DNA of 64,000 nt from Frigoribacterium sp. VKM Ac-2836 (GTDB taxonomy: Bacteria > Actinomycetota > Actinomycetes > Actinomycetales > Microbacteriaceae): the NCBI RefSeq assembly GCF_013248995.1, contig NZ_JABRPK010000002.1, positions 992,001 through 1,056,000 on the forward strand, read 5' to 3'. Below, in pieces: positions 1 to 10,317 of the stretch. The first letter of the stretch is position 1. Each line of letters begins with the position of its first letter. Below the pieces are notes generated by a model. That model saw nothing but the letters and a program-made list of their open reading frames with translations. It was not told the DNA's origin and ran no database searches. Position numbers and translations under genes: made by a program.

Positions 1-585
1 GAGATCGCGGAGGCGCGCGAAGAGGTACGCGACGACGATCACCTCCTCGGTCACCCCGGCCCGCATCGCCGAGAGCAACAGCACCGGCACGGTCCACCAG
101 TGCTCGCCGAGGTTCGTCGGCACGACCGTGACCGTCAGGTCGAGCGCTTTGCCCGCCAGGTAGAGACCGATACCCGGGATGCCGATCGCGAGGGCCAGGC
201 CGACGCCGCCGAGGGTGTCCCGTCCGGCACGGGAGAAGTCGACGCCGAGACGGCCCAGGTGGGGCCGCTCGGGTCGCCACAGCAGGAAGGCCACGAGCAG
301 CACCGGCACGAGGTCCGTCGCCACGCCGAGCACCTGGTAGGCGAGGTCGAACAGTTCGCGACTGCTCAGCGGGGAGTTGAGCGTGGCGGTCTGTCGCGAC
401 AGCGCGGTCTGCTGCGTGAGTCGGTTCACGATCGACAGCACGGAGTACACGGCCGAAGCGCCCAGCGACAGACCCAGCACGATCGCCACCTCGAGCCGGA
501 GGCGCCCTCGGGTCATCGGGGCCGAGGGCGGTACGAGGACCACGGGCGGTGTCGCGTCGGGGGCAGGGGCGTCGGGGCGGCTCAC
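1..585 (-). CDS. CPBP family intramembrane protease, 5' part (runs off the window)
   Basis: The reverse strand reads open from a GTG at 585 to the window edge, giving 195 residues without a stop. At least four hydrophobic segments are visible. The last residues contain MRAGVTEEVIVVAYLFARLR, which matches the first conserved motif (EExxxR-like) of CPBP/Abi-type intramembrane glutamic endopeptidases. The rest of the catalytic core lies outside the window. Its substrate cannot be told; actinobacterial members process membrane or secreted peptides (family knowledge). A TACGAT hexamer (593-598) ends 7 nt before the GTG and there is no Shine-Dalgarno, so the mRNA is probably leaderless. It diverges from the peptide importer operon. 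Confidence 0.8.
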   Translation of the reverse strand, partial: MSRPDAPAPDATPPVVLVPPSAPMTRGRLRLEVAIVLGLSLGASAVYSVLSIVNRLTQQTALSRQTATLNSPLSSRELFDLAYQVLGVATDLVPVLLVAFLLWRPERPHLGRLGVDFSRAGRDTLGGVGLALAIGIPGIGLYLAGKALDLTVTVVPTNLGEHWWTVPVLLLSAMRAGVTEEVIVVAYLFARLRDL

Positions 586-778
586 GGGGGTGATCGTACG
601 GGACCGGCGTGAGCGAGCCGACCCGCACCCCGAGGAGGTGGTGGCGAACAATACCTGCCAGGTGGCGGATTTCTCGCAGCCGATTCATGCGAACTTCAGG
701 CCCCTTGCGCAACGAACTGCATGCTGACGCAACGATCCGGCGAGTTGGTTTCCGTCGTGTAACCGTTGCCGTGGTGGT
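586..778. other. Divergent intergenic region with a spaced direct repeat
   Basis: This gap separates the CPBP gene from the oligopeptide importer and holds no ORF I would call. It contains the heptamer GCAACGA twice in the same orientation, at 709-715 and 729-735, exactly 20 bp (two helical turns) apart. That spacing would suit a dimeric regulator upstream of the importer promoter, but the role is speculative. Confidence 0.35.
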
Positions 779-808
779 TTGGTGATGCCCGAACCCGATG
801 CTTAGGCT
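779..808 (+). promoter_or_regulatory. Probable promoter of the oligopeptide importer operon
   Basis: TTGGTG (779-784) and TAGGCT (803-808) are 18 bp apart and match -35/-10 elements of the housekeeping sigma factor. A start a few bases after 810 would give an untranslated leader of about 60 nt before the TTG at 875. That fits the presence of a real Shine-Dalgarno there. Confidence 0.5.
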
Positions 809-874
809 CACTGCATCCAACGCGGCACGGCCCCTGGGCACAGTGCTGCGTCCTTTCCCGCATCAGGAGGAACA

Positions 875-2497
875 TTGAAGAAGACGCGCATGGGCCTGTC
901 GGCCGTCGCCGTCGTGGGGACGGCAGCACTCGTCCTCACCGGTTGCGCCAGCGGCAGCGGGGACGACAACTCGTCGTCCGGTGACGCTTCCGCCATCATC
1001 AAGACGAACGGAACCGAGCCCGAGAACCCGCTCGTCCCGTCGAACACCACCGAGACCGGCGGTGGCCGCATCGTCACCTCGATCTTCGCCGGTCTGGTCA
1101 GCTACAACGCCGACGGCACCACCAAGAACGAGGTCGCGGACAGCATCGAGAGCGACGACGCGACCGTGTGGACCGTCACGCTGAAGGACGGCTGGAAGTT
1201 CACCGACGGCACCGACGTCACGAGCGAGTCGTTCACCAAGGCCTGGAACTGGGCGGCCAGCTTCGACAACGTCGCGAACTCGTCCGGCAGCTCGTTCTTC
1301 GAGAACTTCAAGGGCTACAGCGACACCGAGCAGAGCGACCTCGACCTGACCGTCGAGAGCCCGACCGAGTTCACGGTCACGCTGAACACCCCCGAGGCCG
1401 ACTTCCCCCTGCGCCTCGGCTACTCGGCCTACTCGCCGCTGCCCGAGTCGTTCTACGCCGATCCCGCCGCGTTCGGCGAGAACCCGGTCGGCAACGGCCC
1501 GTACATGCTCGACGGTGAAGGCGCCTGGACCCACAACCAGGGCATCAAGCTCGTCACGAACCCCGACTACGACGGCAACCGCAAGCCGCAGAACGGCGGG
1601 CTCGACATCAGCTTCTACACCTCGCTCGACTCGGCCTACGCCGACGTGCAGGGTGGCAACCTCGACGTGCTCGACCAGATCGGCCCGGCGGCGTTCCAGA
1701 CGTACCAGAGCGACTTCCCGGACACGAACGTCAACCAGCCCGCCGCGGTCTTCCAGGGCATGACGATCCCGCAGTACCTCGCGCACTTCGGTGACGACGA
1801 AGAGGGCCAGCTGCGTCGCCAGGCGATCTCGATGTCGATCAACCGCGACGACGTGACCAAGGTCATCTTCCAGGGCACGCGCACGCCGGCCAAGGACTTC
1901 ACCTCGCCCGTCATCCCCGGCTACACCGACGAGCTCGAGGGTGAGAGCGTCCTGTCGTTCGACGCCGACAAGGCCAAGGACCTCTGGGACCAGGCCGACG
2001 CGATCTCGCCCTACGGCGACACGACGTTCACCATCGGCTACAACTCCGACGGTGGACACCAGGAGTGGGTGGACGCGGTCTCCGCGAACATCTCGTCGAC
2101 GCTGGGCATCAAGGCCGAGGGCAAGCCCTACCCGACCTTCGCCGAGTTCCGCACCGACGCCTCCGGTGGTGCCATGACCGGTGCCTTCCGCTCCGGCTGG
2201 CAGGCCGACTACCCGTCGCTGTACAACTTCCTGTACCCGACGATGGCCACCAACGGCAGCTCGAACGACGGCAAGTACTCGAACCCCGAGTTCGACGACC
2301 TGCTCGCCGAGGGCAGCGCCGCGAGCGACGTGGACGACGCCAACGCCTCGTACCAGAAGGCACAGGAGGTCCTGCTGAAGGACCTGCCCATCGTGCCGCT
2401 GTGGTACGCGAACGTCAACGGTGTCTGGGCCGACACGGTGAGCAACGTCGAGTACGGCTGGGACTCCGTGCCGATCTACGAGAACATCACCAAGTAA
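875..2497 (+). CDS. Peptide/oligopeptide ABC transporter substrate-binding lipoprotein
   Basis: A 540-aa extracytoplasmic solute-binding protein of family 5 (DppA/OppA type) that captures peptides for the permeases encoded downstream. The signal peptide ends in the lipobox LTGC with Cys24, so the mature protein should be lipid-anchored to the outer face of the membrane. The start is TTG at 875, set by a strong AGGAGG at 865-870; no better start lies nearby. The linker after Cys24 is rich in Gly, Ser and Asp. The length is typical of the family, and the C-terminal half shows the usual lobe sequence (for example VPLWYANVNGVW). It is the first gene of a five-domain importer operon. The ligand cannot be read from sequence. 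Confidence 0.93.
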   Translation: MKKTRMGLSAVAVVGTAALVLTGCASGSGDDNSSSGDASAIIKTNGTEPENPLVPSNTTETGGGRIVTSIFAGLVSYNADGTTKNEVADSIESDDATVWTVTLKDGWKFTDGTDVTSESFTKAWNWAASFDNVANSSGSSFFENFKGYSDTEQSDLDLTVESPTEFTVTLNTPEADFPLRLGYSAYSPLPESFYADPAAFGENPVGNGPYMLDGEGAWTHNQGIKLVTNPDYDGNRKPQNGGLDISFYTSLDSAYADVQGGNLDVLDQIGPAAFQTYQSDFPDTNVNQPAAVFQGMTIPQYLAHFGDDEEGQLRRQAISMSINRDDVTKVIFQGTRTPAKDFTSPVIPGYTDELEGESVLSFDADKAKDLWDQADAISPYGDTTFTIGYNSDGGHQEWVDAVSANISSTLGIKAEGKPYPTFAEFRTDASGGAMTGAFRSGWQADYPSLYNFLYPTMATNGSSNDGKYSNPEFDDLLAEGSAASDVDDANASYQKAQEVLLKDLPIVPLWYANVNGVWADTVSNVEYGWDSVPIYENITK

Positions 2498-2538
2498 CCA
2501 AGTAAGGTCGGCGCTCACGCGCTCGACCGACGCTCGAC

Positions 2539-2572
2539 GGGGTTCGGGCAGTGTTCGCACTGCTCGGACCCC
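2539..2572 (+). promoter_or_regulatory. Intercistronic hairpin between binding protein and permease genes
   Basis: A 15-bp stem (2539-2553 with 2558-2572, two G-T wobbles) is closed by a TTCG tetraloop and lies 41 bp after the binding-protein stop. There is no T-tract. This position in ABC operons commonly carries a partial terminator or RNA-stabilising stem, so the binding protein is made in excess over the permeases (known pattern; its use here is inferred). Confidence 0.7.
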
Positions 2573-2646
2573 TTCGGCGGGCCCACCCACCCCTCCCTCC
2601 ACACGATTGCGATAACGATGCACGCGCAGACGTCCGAGGAAGCCTG

Positions 2647-3576
2647 ATGCTCTGGTACACCGGACGCCGGCTCCTCCAACTGATCCCCGTCTTCTTCGGG
2701 GCGACGTTCCTCATCTACTTCATGGTCTTCGCGCTTCCCGGTGACCCCGTGGCGGCGCTCTTCGGCGACAAGACCCCGTCGCCGGCCGTCATCGAGGCCA
2801 TCCGCGCCGAGTACAACCTCGACCAGCCGTTCATCGTGCAGTACTTGCTGTACATCGGTGGTCTGTTCACCGGAGACCTCGGCACCACCTTCTCGGGTCG
2901 ACCCGTCGTCGACGAGTTGATCCGTGCGTTCCCCATCACGTTCCGACTGGCGATGCTCGCCCTGCTCTTCGAGGCCGTCGCCGGTATCGTGGTCGGCCTC
3001 ATCGCCGGCCTGCGCAAGGGCAAGCTCTTCGACACGAGCGCCCTCGTCGTCAGCCTCCTGCTCATCTCGGTGCCGACGTTCGTCATCGGCTTCCTGCTGC
3101 AGTACGTCTTCGGCATCCAGCTGGGCCTGTTCCGCACGACGGTCAGCTCGCAGGCACCGTGGGACGAGCTGGTCCTGCCGGCCATCGTCCTCGCCTCGGT
3201 GTCGTTCGCGTACATCGTCAGGCTGACCCGCGCCTCCGTGTCCGAGAACTCGAGCGCGGACTTCGTGCGCACCGCGTCGGCGAAGGGCCTCACCCGCAAC
3301 CGCGTCGTCACGGTGCACATCTTGCGCAACTCGCTCGTCCCCGTCGTCACCTACCTCGGTGTCGACATCGGTTCGCTGATGGTCGGTGCCATCGTGACCG
3401 AAGGCATCTTCAACATCCAGGGCGTCGGCGGCACCGTCTACCGGGCGATCACGCTCGGCGAGGGCCCCACCGTCGTCTCGTTCGTCGCCGTGATGGTGAT
3501 CATCTTCATGATCGCCAACCTCCTCGTCGACCTGCTGTACGCCCTTCTCGACCCGAGGATCCGCTATGCCAAGTAA
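2647..3576 (+). CDS. Peptide ABC transporter permease (DppB/OppB type)
   Basis: A 309-aa integral membrane subunit that forms half of the translocation channel. I start it at ATG 2647, preceded by GAGGAA, because it gives the standard N-terminus MLWYTGRRLLQLIPV. Upstream in-frame starts would add an unrelated proline-rich stretch. About six membrane segments are visible. The conserved cytoplasmic coupling loop reads ASAKGLTRNRVVTVHILRNS, the EAA-type motif that docks onto the ATPase. The following permease gene starts 11 nt before this gene's stop, which implies translational coupling. Confidence 0.93.
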   Translation: MLWYTGRRLLQLIPVFFGATFLIYFMVFALPGDPVAALFGDKTPSPAVIEAIRAEYNLDQPFIVQYLLYIGGLFTGDLGTTFSGRPVVDELIRAFPITFRLAMLALLFEAVAGIVVGLIAGLRKGKLFDTSALVVSLLLISVPTFVIGFLLQYVFGIQLGLFRTTVSSQAPWDELVLPAIVLASVSFAYIVRLTRASVSENSSADFVRTASAKGLTRNRVVTVHILRNSLVPVVTYLGVDIGSLMVGAIVTEGIFNIQGVGGTVYRAITLGEGPTVVSFVAVMVIIFMIANLLVDLLYALLDPRIRYAK

Positions 3577-4519
3577 CGACTCGTCGGCGTTGTCCGCCGA
3601 CCACTTCGTCGCCGATCTCGACGAGACGCCCATCAAGGCCGTCGACGCGATCGACGAATCCGAGAAACCCCGGAGCAGTTGGAGCGACGCCTGGGACGCC
3701 ATGAGACGACGACCGACCTTCTGGATCGCGGCGTTCCTAATCGTGGTCGTCGTCGTGGTCGCGGTCTTCCCTGGTCTGTTCACCAGCGTCGAACCGCGGG
3801 CCGCAGACCTCCCTCGAAGCAACGAGGGGCCGTCCGCCGGCCACCTCCTCGGCTTCACGTTCCAAGGGACGGACGTCTTCGCGCGGATCATCTGGGGCAC
3901 CAGGGCGTCACTCACGGTCGGCCTGCTGGCCACGATCATCGTGACCATCGTCGGCATCGTGATCGGCTCGCTGGCGGGGTTCTACGGCGGCTGGCTCGAC
4001 GCGATCGTCTCCCGAGTGGGTGACATCTTCTTCGCGATCCCCACCGTCCTCGGTGCCATCGTGCTGATGTCCATCCTCCCCACCCGCACGCCCTTGACCG
4101 TCGCGCTCGTCCTGTCGGTGTTCGCCTGGCCTCAGATCGCTCGCGTCATGCGCGGCTCCGTCCTGAGCGCACGGGCAGCCGACTACGTCACCGCGTCCGC
4201 CGCTCTGGGAGTCTCGCGTTTCCGCATCTTGGTTCGCCATGTCATCCCGAACGCCATCACGCCGGTGATCGTCGTGGCGACCGTCTCCTTGGGCACGTTC
4301 ATCGTCGCCGAAGCGACCCTGTCGTTCCTCGGCATCGGTCTGCCCACGAGCACCATGTCCTGGGGCAACGACATCAACGCCGCACGCAATTCGCTGCGCG
4401 TCGCCCCCATGCCCCTCTTCTGGCCCGCTGCGGCGCTGTCCGTGACGGTGCTGTCGTTCCTCCTCATGGGCGACGTCGTGCGCGACGCCCTCGACCCGAA
4501 GGCGAGGGCACGTCGATGA
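3566..4519 (+). CDS. Peptide ABC transporter permease (DppC/OppC type)
   Basis: The second membrane subunit, 317 aa. It has a cytoplasmic N-terminal tail of about 50 residues rich in Asp and Glu, a first membrane helix (FWIAAFLIVVVVVVAVF) and five more helices. The EAA-like loop is AASALGVSRFRILVRHVIPN. The ATG lies inside the end of the upstream permease gene, and its own TGA shares bases with the ATG of the ATPase gene (ATGA at 4516-4519), so the three genes are translated as a unit. Length and layout are normal for DppC. Confidence 0.93.
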   Translation: MPSNDSSALSADHFVADLDETPIKAVDAIDESEKPRSSWSDAWDAMRRRPTFWIAAFLIVVVVVVAVFPGLFTSVEPRAADLPRSNEGPSAGHLLGFTFQGTDVFARIIWGTRASLTVGLLATIIVTIVGIVIGSLAGFYGGWLDAIVSRVGDIFFAIPTVLGAIVLMSILPTRTPLTVALVLSVFAWPQIARVMRGSVLSARAADYVTASAALGVSRFRILVRHVIPNAITPVIVVATVSLGTFIVAEATLSFLGIGLPTSTMSWGNDINAARNSLRVAPMPLFWPAAALSVTVLSFLLMGDVVRDALDPKARARR

Positions 4520-6273
4520 CCGACACCTCCACCCGACCCGAGACGGCCGGTACCGCGTCGTCGTCGACCCCCTTGCTCGAGATCAAGGGCCTGAAGATCG
4601 GCTTCAAGACCCAGGCCGGCTACGTGGACGCCGTGCGCGGGGTCGACCTGACGATTCGACAGGGCGAGAGCCTCGCGATCGTGGGCGAGTCCGGCTCGGG
4701 CAAGTCGACGACCGCCACCTCGATCATCGACCTGCTGCCGGGCACCGGTGAGGTGACCGGTGGCCAGATCCTCTTCGAGGGAAAGGACCTGACCAAGGTC
4801 AGTGCCTCCGAGATGCAGGCCATCCGGGGTCGAGACATCGGCTACGTCCCGCAGGACCCCATGTCCAATCTCAACCCGGTCTGGAGCATCGGATTCCAGG
4901 TCGAGGAGGCGATCCGGGCCAACGGCGTCGCGACCGGCAAGAAGGCGATCCGTCAGCGGGCGATCGACGTCCTGAAAGAGGCGGGGCTCAACGACGCGGG
5001 AGACCGTCTCAAGCAGTTCCCGCATCAGTTCTCGGGCGGCATGCGTCAGCGGGTCCTGATCGGTATCGGCCTCTCGTCGAGGCCCAAGTTGCTGATCGCC
5101 GACGAGCCGACGTCGGCCCTCGACGTGACCGTGCAGCGGCGCATCCTCGACCACCTCGAGACGTTGACCCGCGACTACGGCACGTCGGTGCTCTTCATCA
5201 CGCACGACCTCGGCCTCGCCGCGGAGCGTGCCGAGAAACTCGTGGTCATGTACAAGGGCCGCGTCGTCGAGTCCGGGCCGTCGAAAGAGATCCTCGCCAA
5301 CCCTCAGCACCCGTACACGCAGCGTCTGGTCGCCGCGGCCCCCAGCCTCGCGAGCCAGCGCATCCAGTCGAGCATCGCGCCCTCGCATTCTCACGGACGC
5401 GTGATCTCCGACGAAGGGGCCGGCGACGTCGAGTTCATCGCTCGCGCCCGTCAGCGTGAAGAGGCCGGAAAGCAGGACGCCGAGTACATCTCGGTGACCA
5501 ACCTGTCGAAGGTCTACAAGATTCGTCAGGGCGGGTTCAAGACCAGCGAGCTCCGCGCCGTCGACGACGTGTCGTTCTCGATCCCGCGGGGCAAGACGAT
5601 GGCTCTCGTGGGCGAGTCCGGTTCGGGCAAGTCGACCGTGGCCAAGCTGGTGCTGCAGCTCGAGTCGATCACGTCGGGCACCGTGTCGGTCGGCGGCCAG
5701 AGCGTCGGGGCGTTGAAGGGCCGTGAGCTCTTCGACTTCCGTCGCCGGGTGCAGCCGGTCTTCCAGGACCCCTACGGTTCGCTCGACCCGATGTACAGCG
5801 TGGGCAACACGATCGCCGAACCGCTCGTGACCCACGGCATCGGTGATCGCACCAGTCGCCAGGCCCGGGTGCGCGAATTGCTCGACCAGGTGTCGCTGCC
5901 CGCGTCGACGGTGAACCGGTACCCGAACGAGCTCTCGGGCGGTCAGCGTCAGCGCATCGCCGTCGCGCGAGCCCTGGCGCTCAAGCCCGACGTGATCGTG
6001 CTCGACGAGGCCGTCTCGGCGCTCGACGTGCTCGTCCAGGGCCAGGTGCTCGACCTGCTGACCGACCTGCAGACCGAGCTCGGCCTGACCTACCTCTTCA
6101 TCACGCACGACCTCGCGGTCGTCCGCCTCATCGCGGACAACGTCAGCGTCATGCAGAAGGGGCGTGTCGTCGAGGCGGGCACGACCGACGACATCTTCGC
6201 GAACCCGGCGCAGCAGTACACGCGCGAGTTGCTCGAGGCGATCCCCGGCGCGCACTTCGAGTTCGGCCGGTAA
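4516..6273 (+). CDS. Fused double ATP-binding protein of the peptide ABC importer (DppD-DppF)
   Basis: A 585-aa protein with two complete ABC ATPase domains in one chain. Domain 1 has Walker [10 protein letters not shown] (residues 57-65), signature FSGGMRQRV and Walker [13 protein letters not shown]. Domain 2 has Walker [10 protein letters not shown] (366-374), signature LSGGQRQRI and [12 protein letters not shown], where Ala replaces the usual Pro after the catalytic Glu. Each half ends in the oligopeptide-family C-terminal region (HPYTQRL and [10 protein letters not shown]). In many bacteria these are two proteins; the fusion is common in actinobacteria. It powers import through the two permeases and is the last gene of the operon, followed by a strong terminator. 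Confidence 0.95.
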   Translation: MTDTSTRPETAGTASSSTPLLEIKGLKIGFKTQAGYVDAVRGVDLTIRQGESLAIVGESGSGKSTTATSIIDLLPGTGEVTGGQILFEGKDLTKVSASEMQAIRGRDIGYVPQDPMSNLNPVWSIGFQVEEAIRANGVATGKKAIRQRAIDVLKEAGLNDAGDRLKQFPHQFSGGMRQRVLIGIGLSSRPKLLIADEPTSALDVTVQRRILDHLETLTRDYGTSVLFITHDLGLAAERAEKLVVMYKGRVVESGPSKEILANPQHPYTQRLVAAAPSLASQRIQSSIAPSHSHGRVISDEGAGDVEFIARARQREEAGKQDAEYISVTNLSKVYKIRQGGFKTSELRAVDDVSFSIPRGKTMALVGESGSGKSTVAKLVLQLESITSGTVSVGGQSVGALKGRELFDFRRRVQPVFQDPYGSLDPMYSVGNTIAEPLVTHGIGDRTSRQARVRELLDQVSLPASTVNRYPNELSGGQRQRIAVARALALKPDVIVLDEAVSALDVLVQGQVLDLLTDLQTELGLTYLFITHDLAVVRLIADNVSVMQKGRVVEAGTTDDIFANPAQQYTRELLEAIPGAHFEFGR

Positions 6274-6274
6274 T

Positions 6275-6288
6275 CGACCCGCGCCTCC
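6275..6288 (+). repeat. Copy 1 of the 14-mer CGACCCGCGCCTCC
   Basis: An exact copy of a 14-mer that occurs five times in the window. This one lies just after the importer ATPase stop and ahead of the terminator stem. Its function is unknown; see the finding. Confidence 0.6.
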
Positions 6289-6296
6289 TGGTGTCG

Positions 6297-6341
6297 AAGG
6301 GGCCTCTGCGCCGTGCCGCGAGCACGGCGGAGGGGCCCCTT
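6297..6341 (+). terminator. Intrinsic-type terminator of the importer operon
   Basis: A two-part stem pairs 6297-6307 with 6331-6341 (first pair weak) and 6309-6316 with 6322-6329, with a CGCGA loop and one mismatch. It ends in TTTA. It isolates the ABC operon from typA. Confidence 0.8.
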
Positions 6342-6353
6342 TACCACGTGCCG

Positions 6354-6359
6354 TAGACT
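6354..6359 (+). promoter_or_regulatory. Probable -10 element of typA
   Basis: TAGACT lies directly after the upstream terminator. It would place transcription start near 6366, giving a leader of about 55 nt before typA. No convincing -35 is seen. Confidence 0.4.
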
Positions 6360-6419
6360 GTCTTCGCCGGGCTCTGACCCGACCACTTCCCCCTCTCTCT
6401 TCTCGTAAGGAATTCATCC

Positions 6420-8330
<1,911 letters not shown>

Positions 8331-8360
8331 GCGACACCGCACCACCGCACCACACGCCGA

Positions 8361-8392
8361 GGAGGCGGTCCGCATCATTGTGGGCCGCCTCC
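8361..8392 (+). terminator. Terminator after typA
   Basis: An 11-bp stem (8361-8371 with 8382-8392, one wobble) with a 10-nt loop, followed by TTCGT, lies 30 bp after the typA stop. Confidence 0.65.
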
Positions 8393-8451
8393 TTCGTGCA
8401 TCGTCGGCAGGTTCTGCGCGCACCCCCAGCGATGGCGGTTAACCTCGCGGG

Positions 8452-8967
8452 GTGCTGAACGAGAAGAAGACCTTCACCCGCTCCGCGGCCGCTGTGGCGC
8501 TGGCCCTCGGCCTCGTGACCGGTCTCACCGCCTGCGGCGAGGGCTCGCCCGTCGACAACATCGTGGGCGGTGCCGTCGACAGTGGCATCGAAAGTCTGAA
8601 GGGCACGGCTTTGAAGGCCGTCGAGGACGCCGCCGGCGAGGCCCTGAACGGTGCCGGCATCACGACGGACGGCACCTTGCCCTCGAGCTTCCCGGCCGAG
8701 GTGCCGCTCGTCACCGGGACGACCCGTGGTGGGGGAGCAGGCCCCGACGGCACCGGATGGGTCGCCCAGGTCGCCGTCTCGGGCGCTGACCAGTTCGCCG
8801 TGGCCCAACAGCAACTCGAAGCCGCCGGCTTCACGGCCTCGGGGGTCGACACCGACGCCGACAGCGGCTTCGGCACCTTCACGGGGGCCACGTACCGCGT
8901 CGTCCTGACGGTCTCGACCGACAGCGCGGGTCAGTCGATCGCCACCTACGTCGTCACGCCCGTCTGA
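8452..8967 (+). CDS. Small secreted lipoprotein of unknown function
   Basis: A 171-aa protein I do not recognise. Its signal peptide ends in the lipobox LTAC with Cys28, so it should be membrane-anchored on the outside. The mature part has a Gly/Ala helix-like region (residues 30-65) and then a compact beta-rich domain of about 100 residues with WVAQVAVSG and TYRVVLTVST. The start is GTG 8452. TAACCT (8440-8445) ends 6 nt before it and there is no Shine-Dalgarno, which fits leaderless expression. It stands alone between typA and the convergent efeB. Confidence 0.75.
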   Translation: MLNEKKTFTRSAAAVALALGLVTGLTACGEGSPVDNIVGGAVDSGIESLKGTALKAVEDAAGEALNGAGITTDGTLPSSFPAEVPLVTGTTRGGGAGPDGTGWVAQVAVSGADQFAVAQQQLEAAGFTASGVDTDADSGFGTFTGATYRVVLTVSTDSAGQSIATYVVTPV

Positions 8968-8980
8968 TCCGGCCATGGCG

Positions 8981-9003
8981 GGTCCGCCGTGCTCCGGCGG
9001 GCC
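8981..9003. terminator. Bidirectional hairpin between the lipoprotein gene and efeB
   Basis: A 9-bp stem (8981-8989 with 8995-9003, one wobble) with a TGCTC loop, in the short gap between two convergent genes. Confidence 0.55.
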
Positions 9004-9031
9004 TCCAGGTGGTGCCCCGACGCGCGTCCGG

Positions 9032-10315
9032 TCAGCCGAAGAGCGTCTCGCCGACCCAGCCGTCCTGCGACGCTCCCGGCGGCACGGCGAAGATCGCCGA
9101 TCCGACGTGCTTGACGTACTCGTTCATCCGATCGTTCCGCGAGAGCGCCTGCTGGATCGGCACGTACTGCTTGCGCGGGTCGCGGTTGAACGCGATGAAG
9201 AACAGCCCGGCGTTCAGACGGCCGAGGTCGTCGTTGCCGTCGACGAAGTTGTACCCGCGGCGCAGCAGCGTGGCCCCGTCGTTGTTCTGCGGATGAGCGA
9301 GGGCCACGTGCGAGTCGGGGGCGATGGCCGGGCCACCGCCGGTCGAGGCCACGGCGGCGAAGTCGGGCGCGGTGAACTCGGTGCCGCCCGAGAGTGGGGC
9401 CCCCTCGCCCTTGTCGCGGCCGACGACGGTCTGCTGTTCGCCGAGCGAGGCGTGGTCCCACGTCTCGACCGTCATGCGGATCTTGCGCGCGACGAGGTAC
9501 GACCCACCGCTCATCCAGCCCGCACCGTCCGACGCCGCCGCCCAGACCCCGTCGTCGACCGCGGCGACGTCCTCGGCCCGCACGTTGGCCGTGCCGTCCT
9601 TGAATCCGAACAAGTTGCGCGGTGTCGTCTGACCTCGGGTCGTCGACGAGGTGCGGCCGAAGCCCAATTGGGACCACCGCAAGGAGGCGCGACCGAAGGC
9701 GATCCGCGAGAGGTTACGGATCGCGTGCACCGCGACCTGCGGGTCGTCGCTGCAGGCCTGCACGCAGAGGTCGCCGCCGCTCGCGGCCGCCACGAGCTGG
9801 TCGCCCGAGAAGTGCGGTAGGTCCACGAGGGCCGGAGGTCGCGTCGAGGCGAGTCCGAAGCGGTCGGTGCCGTCGCTCGCGGTGAAGAGGGTCGGCCCGA
9901 AGCCGATCGTGACGGTGAGCCCGGCCGCGGGCAGGCCGGTGGCCTCACCGGTGTCGTCGGGTGGGGCCAGCAGCTCGCCGCCCGTGGCACCGGTGGGACT
10001 CACGTCGAGCCCGGCGGTCAGGCGTGAGGCCGCGTAGCTCCAGTCCTTCAGCAGGTCGACGAGCTCGGCGCGAGTGACCGCGTCCGCGACGTCGAACGAC
10101 GCGAAGTGCAGACGGTCCTGGGCCGCGGTGACGATGCCCGACTGGTGGCGAGCGAAGAACGGGTAGGCCGCGGCGGCCCCGGACGACCCGGAGGCGCGTG
10201 CCTGCGACGCGCGGTCGGTACCGATCCCGACGCCGACCCCCAGCACCCCTGCACCGACACCCGTGCCGACCAGGCCCAGAAGGCCGCGACGCGAGAGGCC
10301 GCCTCCGTCGGCCAC
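9032..10315 (-). CDS. efeB: EfeB, Dyp-type haem peroxidase/deferrochelatase of the iron uptake operon
   Basis: A 427-aa exported haem enzyme that oxidises ferrous iron outside the cell or releases iron from haem (family knowledge). The N-terminus carries a Tat signal, LSRRGLLGL at residues 7-15, followed by a hydrophobic stretch. The DyP family hallmark GXXDG appears as GFKDG, and the C-terminal region has HVALAHPQNND followed by RRGYNF, the haem-ligand and Arg region of EfeB. The GTG start at 10315 lies 2 bp after the efeO stop. It is the last gene of efeUOB. Confidence 0.94.
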   Translation of the reverse strand: MADGGGLSRRGLLGLVGTGVGAGVLGVGVGIGTDRASQARASGSSGAAAAYPFFARHQSGIVTAAQDRLHFASFDVADAVTRAELVDLLKDWSYAASRLTAGLDVSPTGATGGELLAPPDDTGEATGLPAAGLTVTIGFGPTLFTASDGTDRFGLASTRPPALVDLPHFSGDQLVAAASGGDLCVQACSDDPQVAVHAIRNLSRIAFGRASLRWSQLGFGRTSSTTRGQTTPRNLFGFKDGTANVRAEDVAAVDDGVWAAASDGAGWMSGGSYLVARKIRMTVETWDHASLGEQQTVVGRDKGEGAPLSGGTEFTAPDFAAVASTGGGPAIAPDSHVALAHPQNNDGATLLRRGYNFVDGNDDLGRLNAGLFFIAFNRDPRKQYVPIQQALSRNDRMNEYVKHVGSAIFAVPPGASQDGWVGETLFG

Positions 10316-10317
10316 CG

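Noticed and set aside
863-2623. A 586-residue open frame on the reverse strand across the binding-protein gene
   Set aside because: It is the mirror frame of a high-GC gene, with Arg/Val/Gly-rich composition, no start signals and no family features. The forward reading has a lipobox and family motifs.
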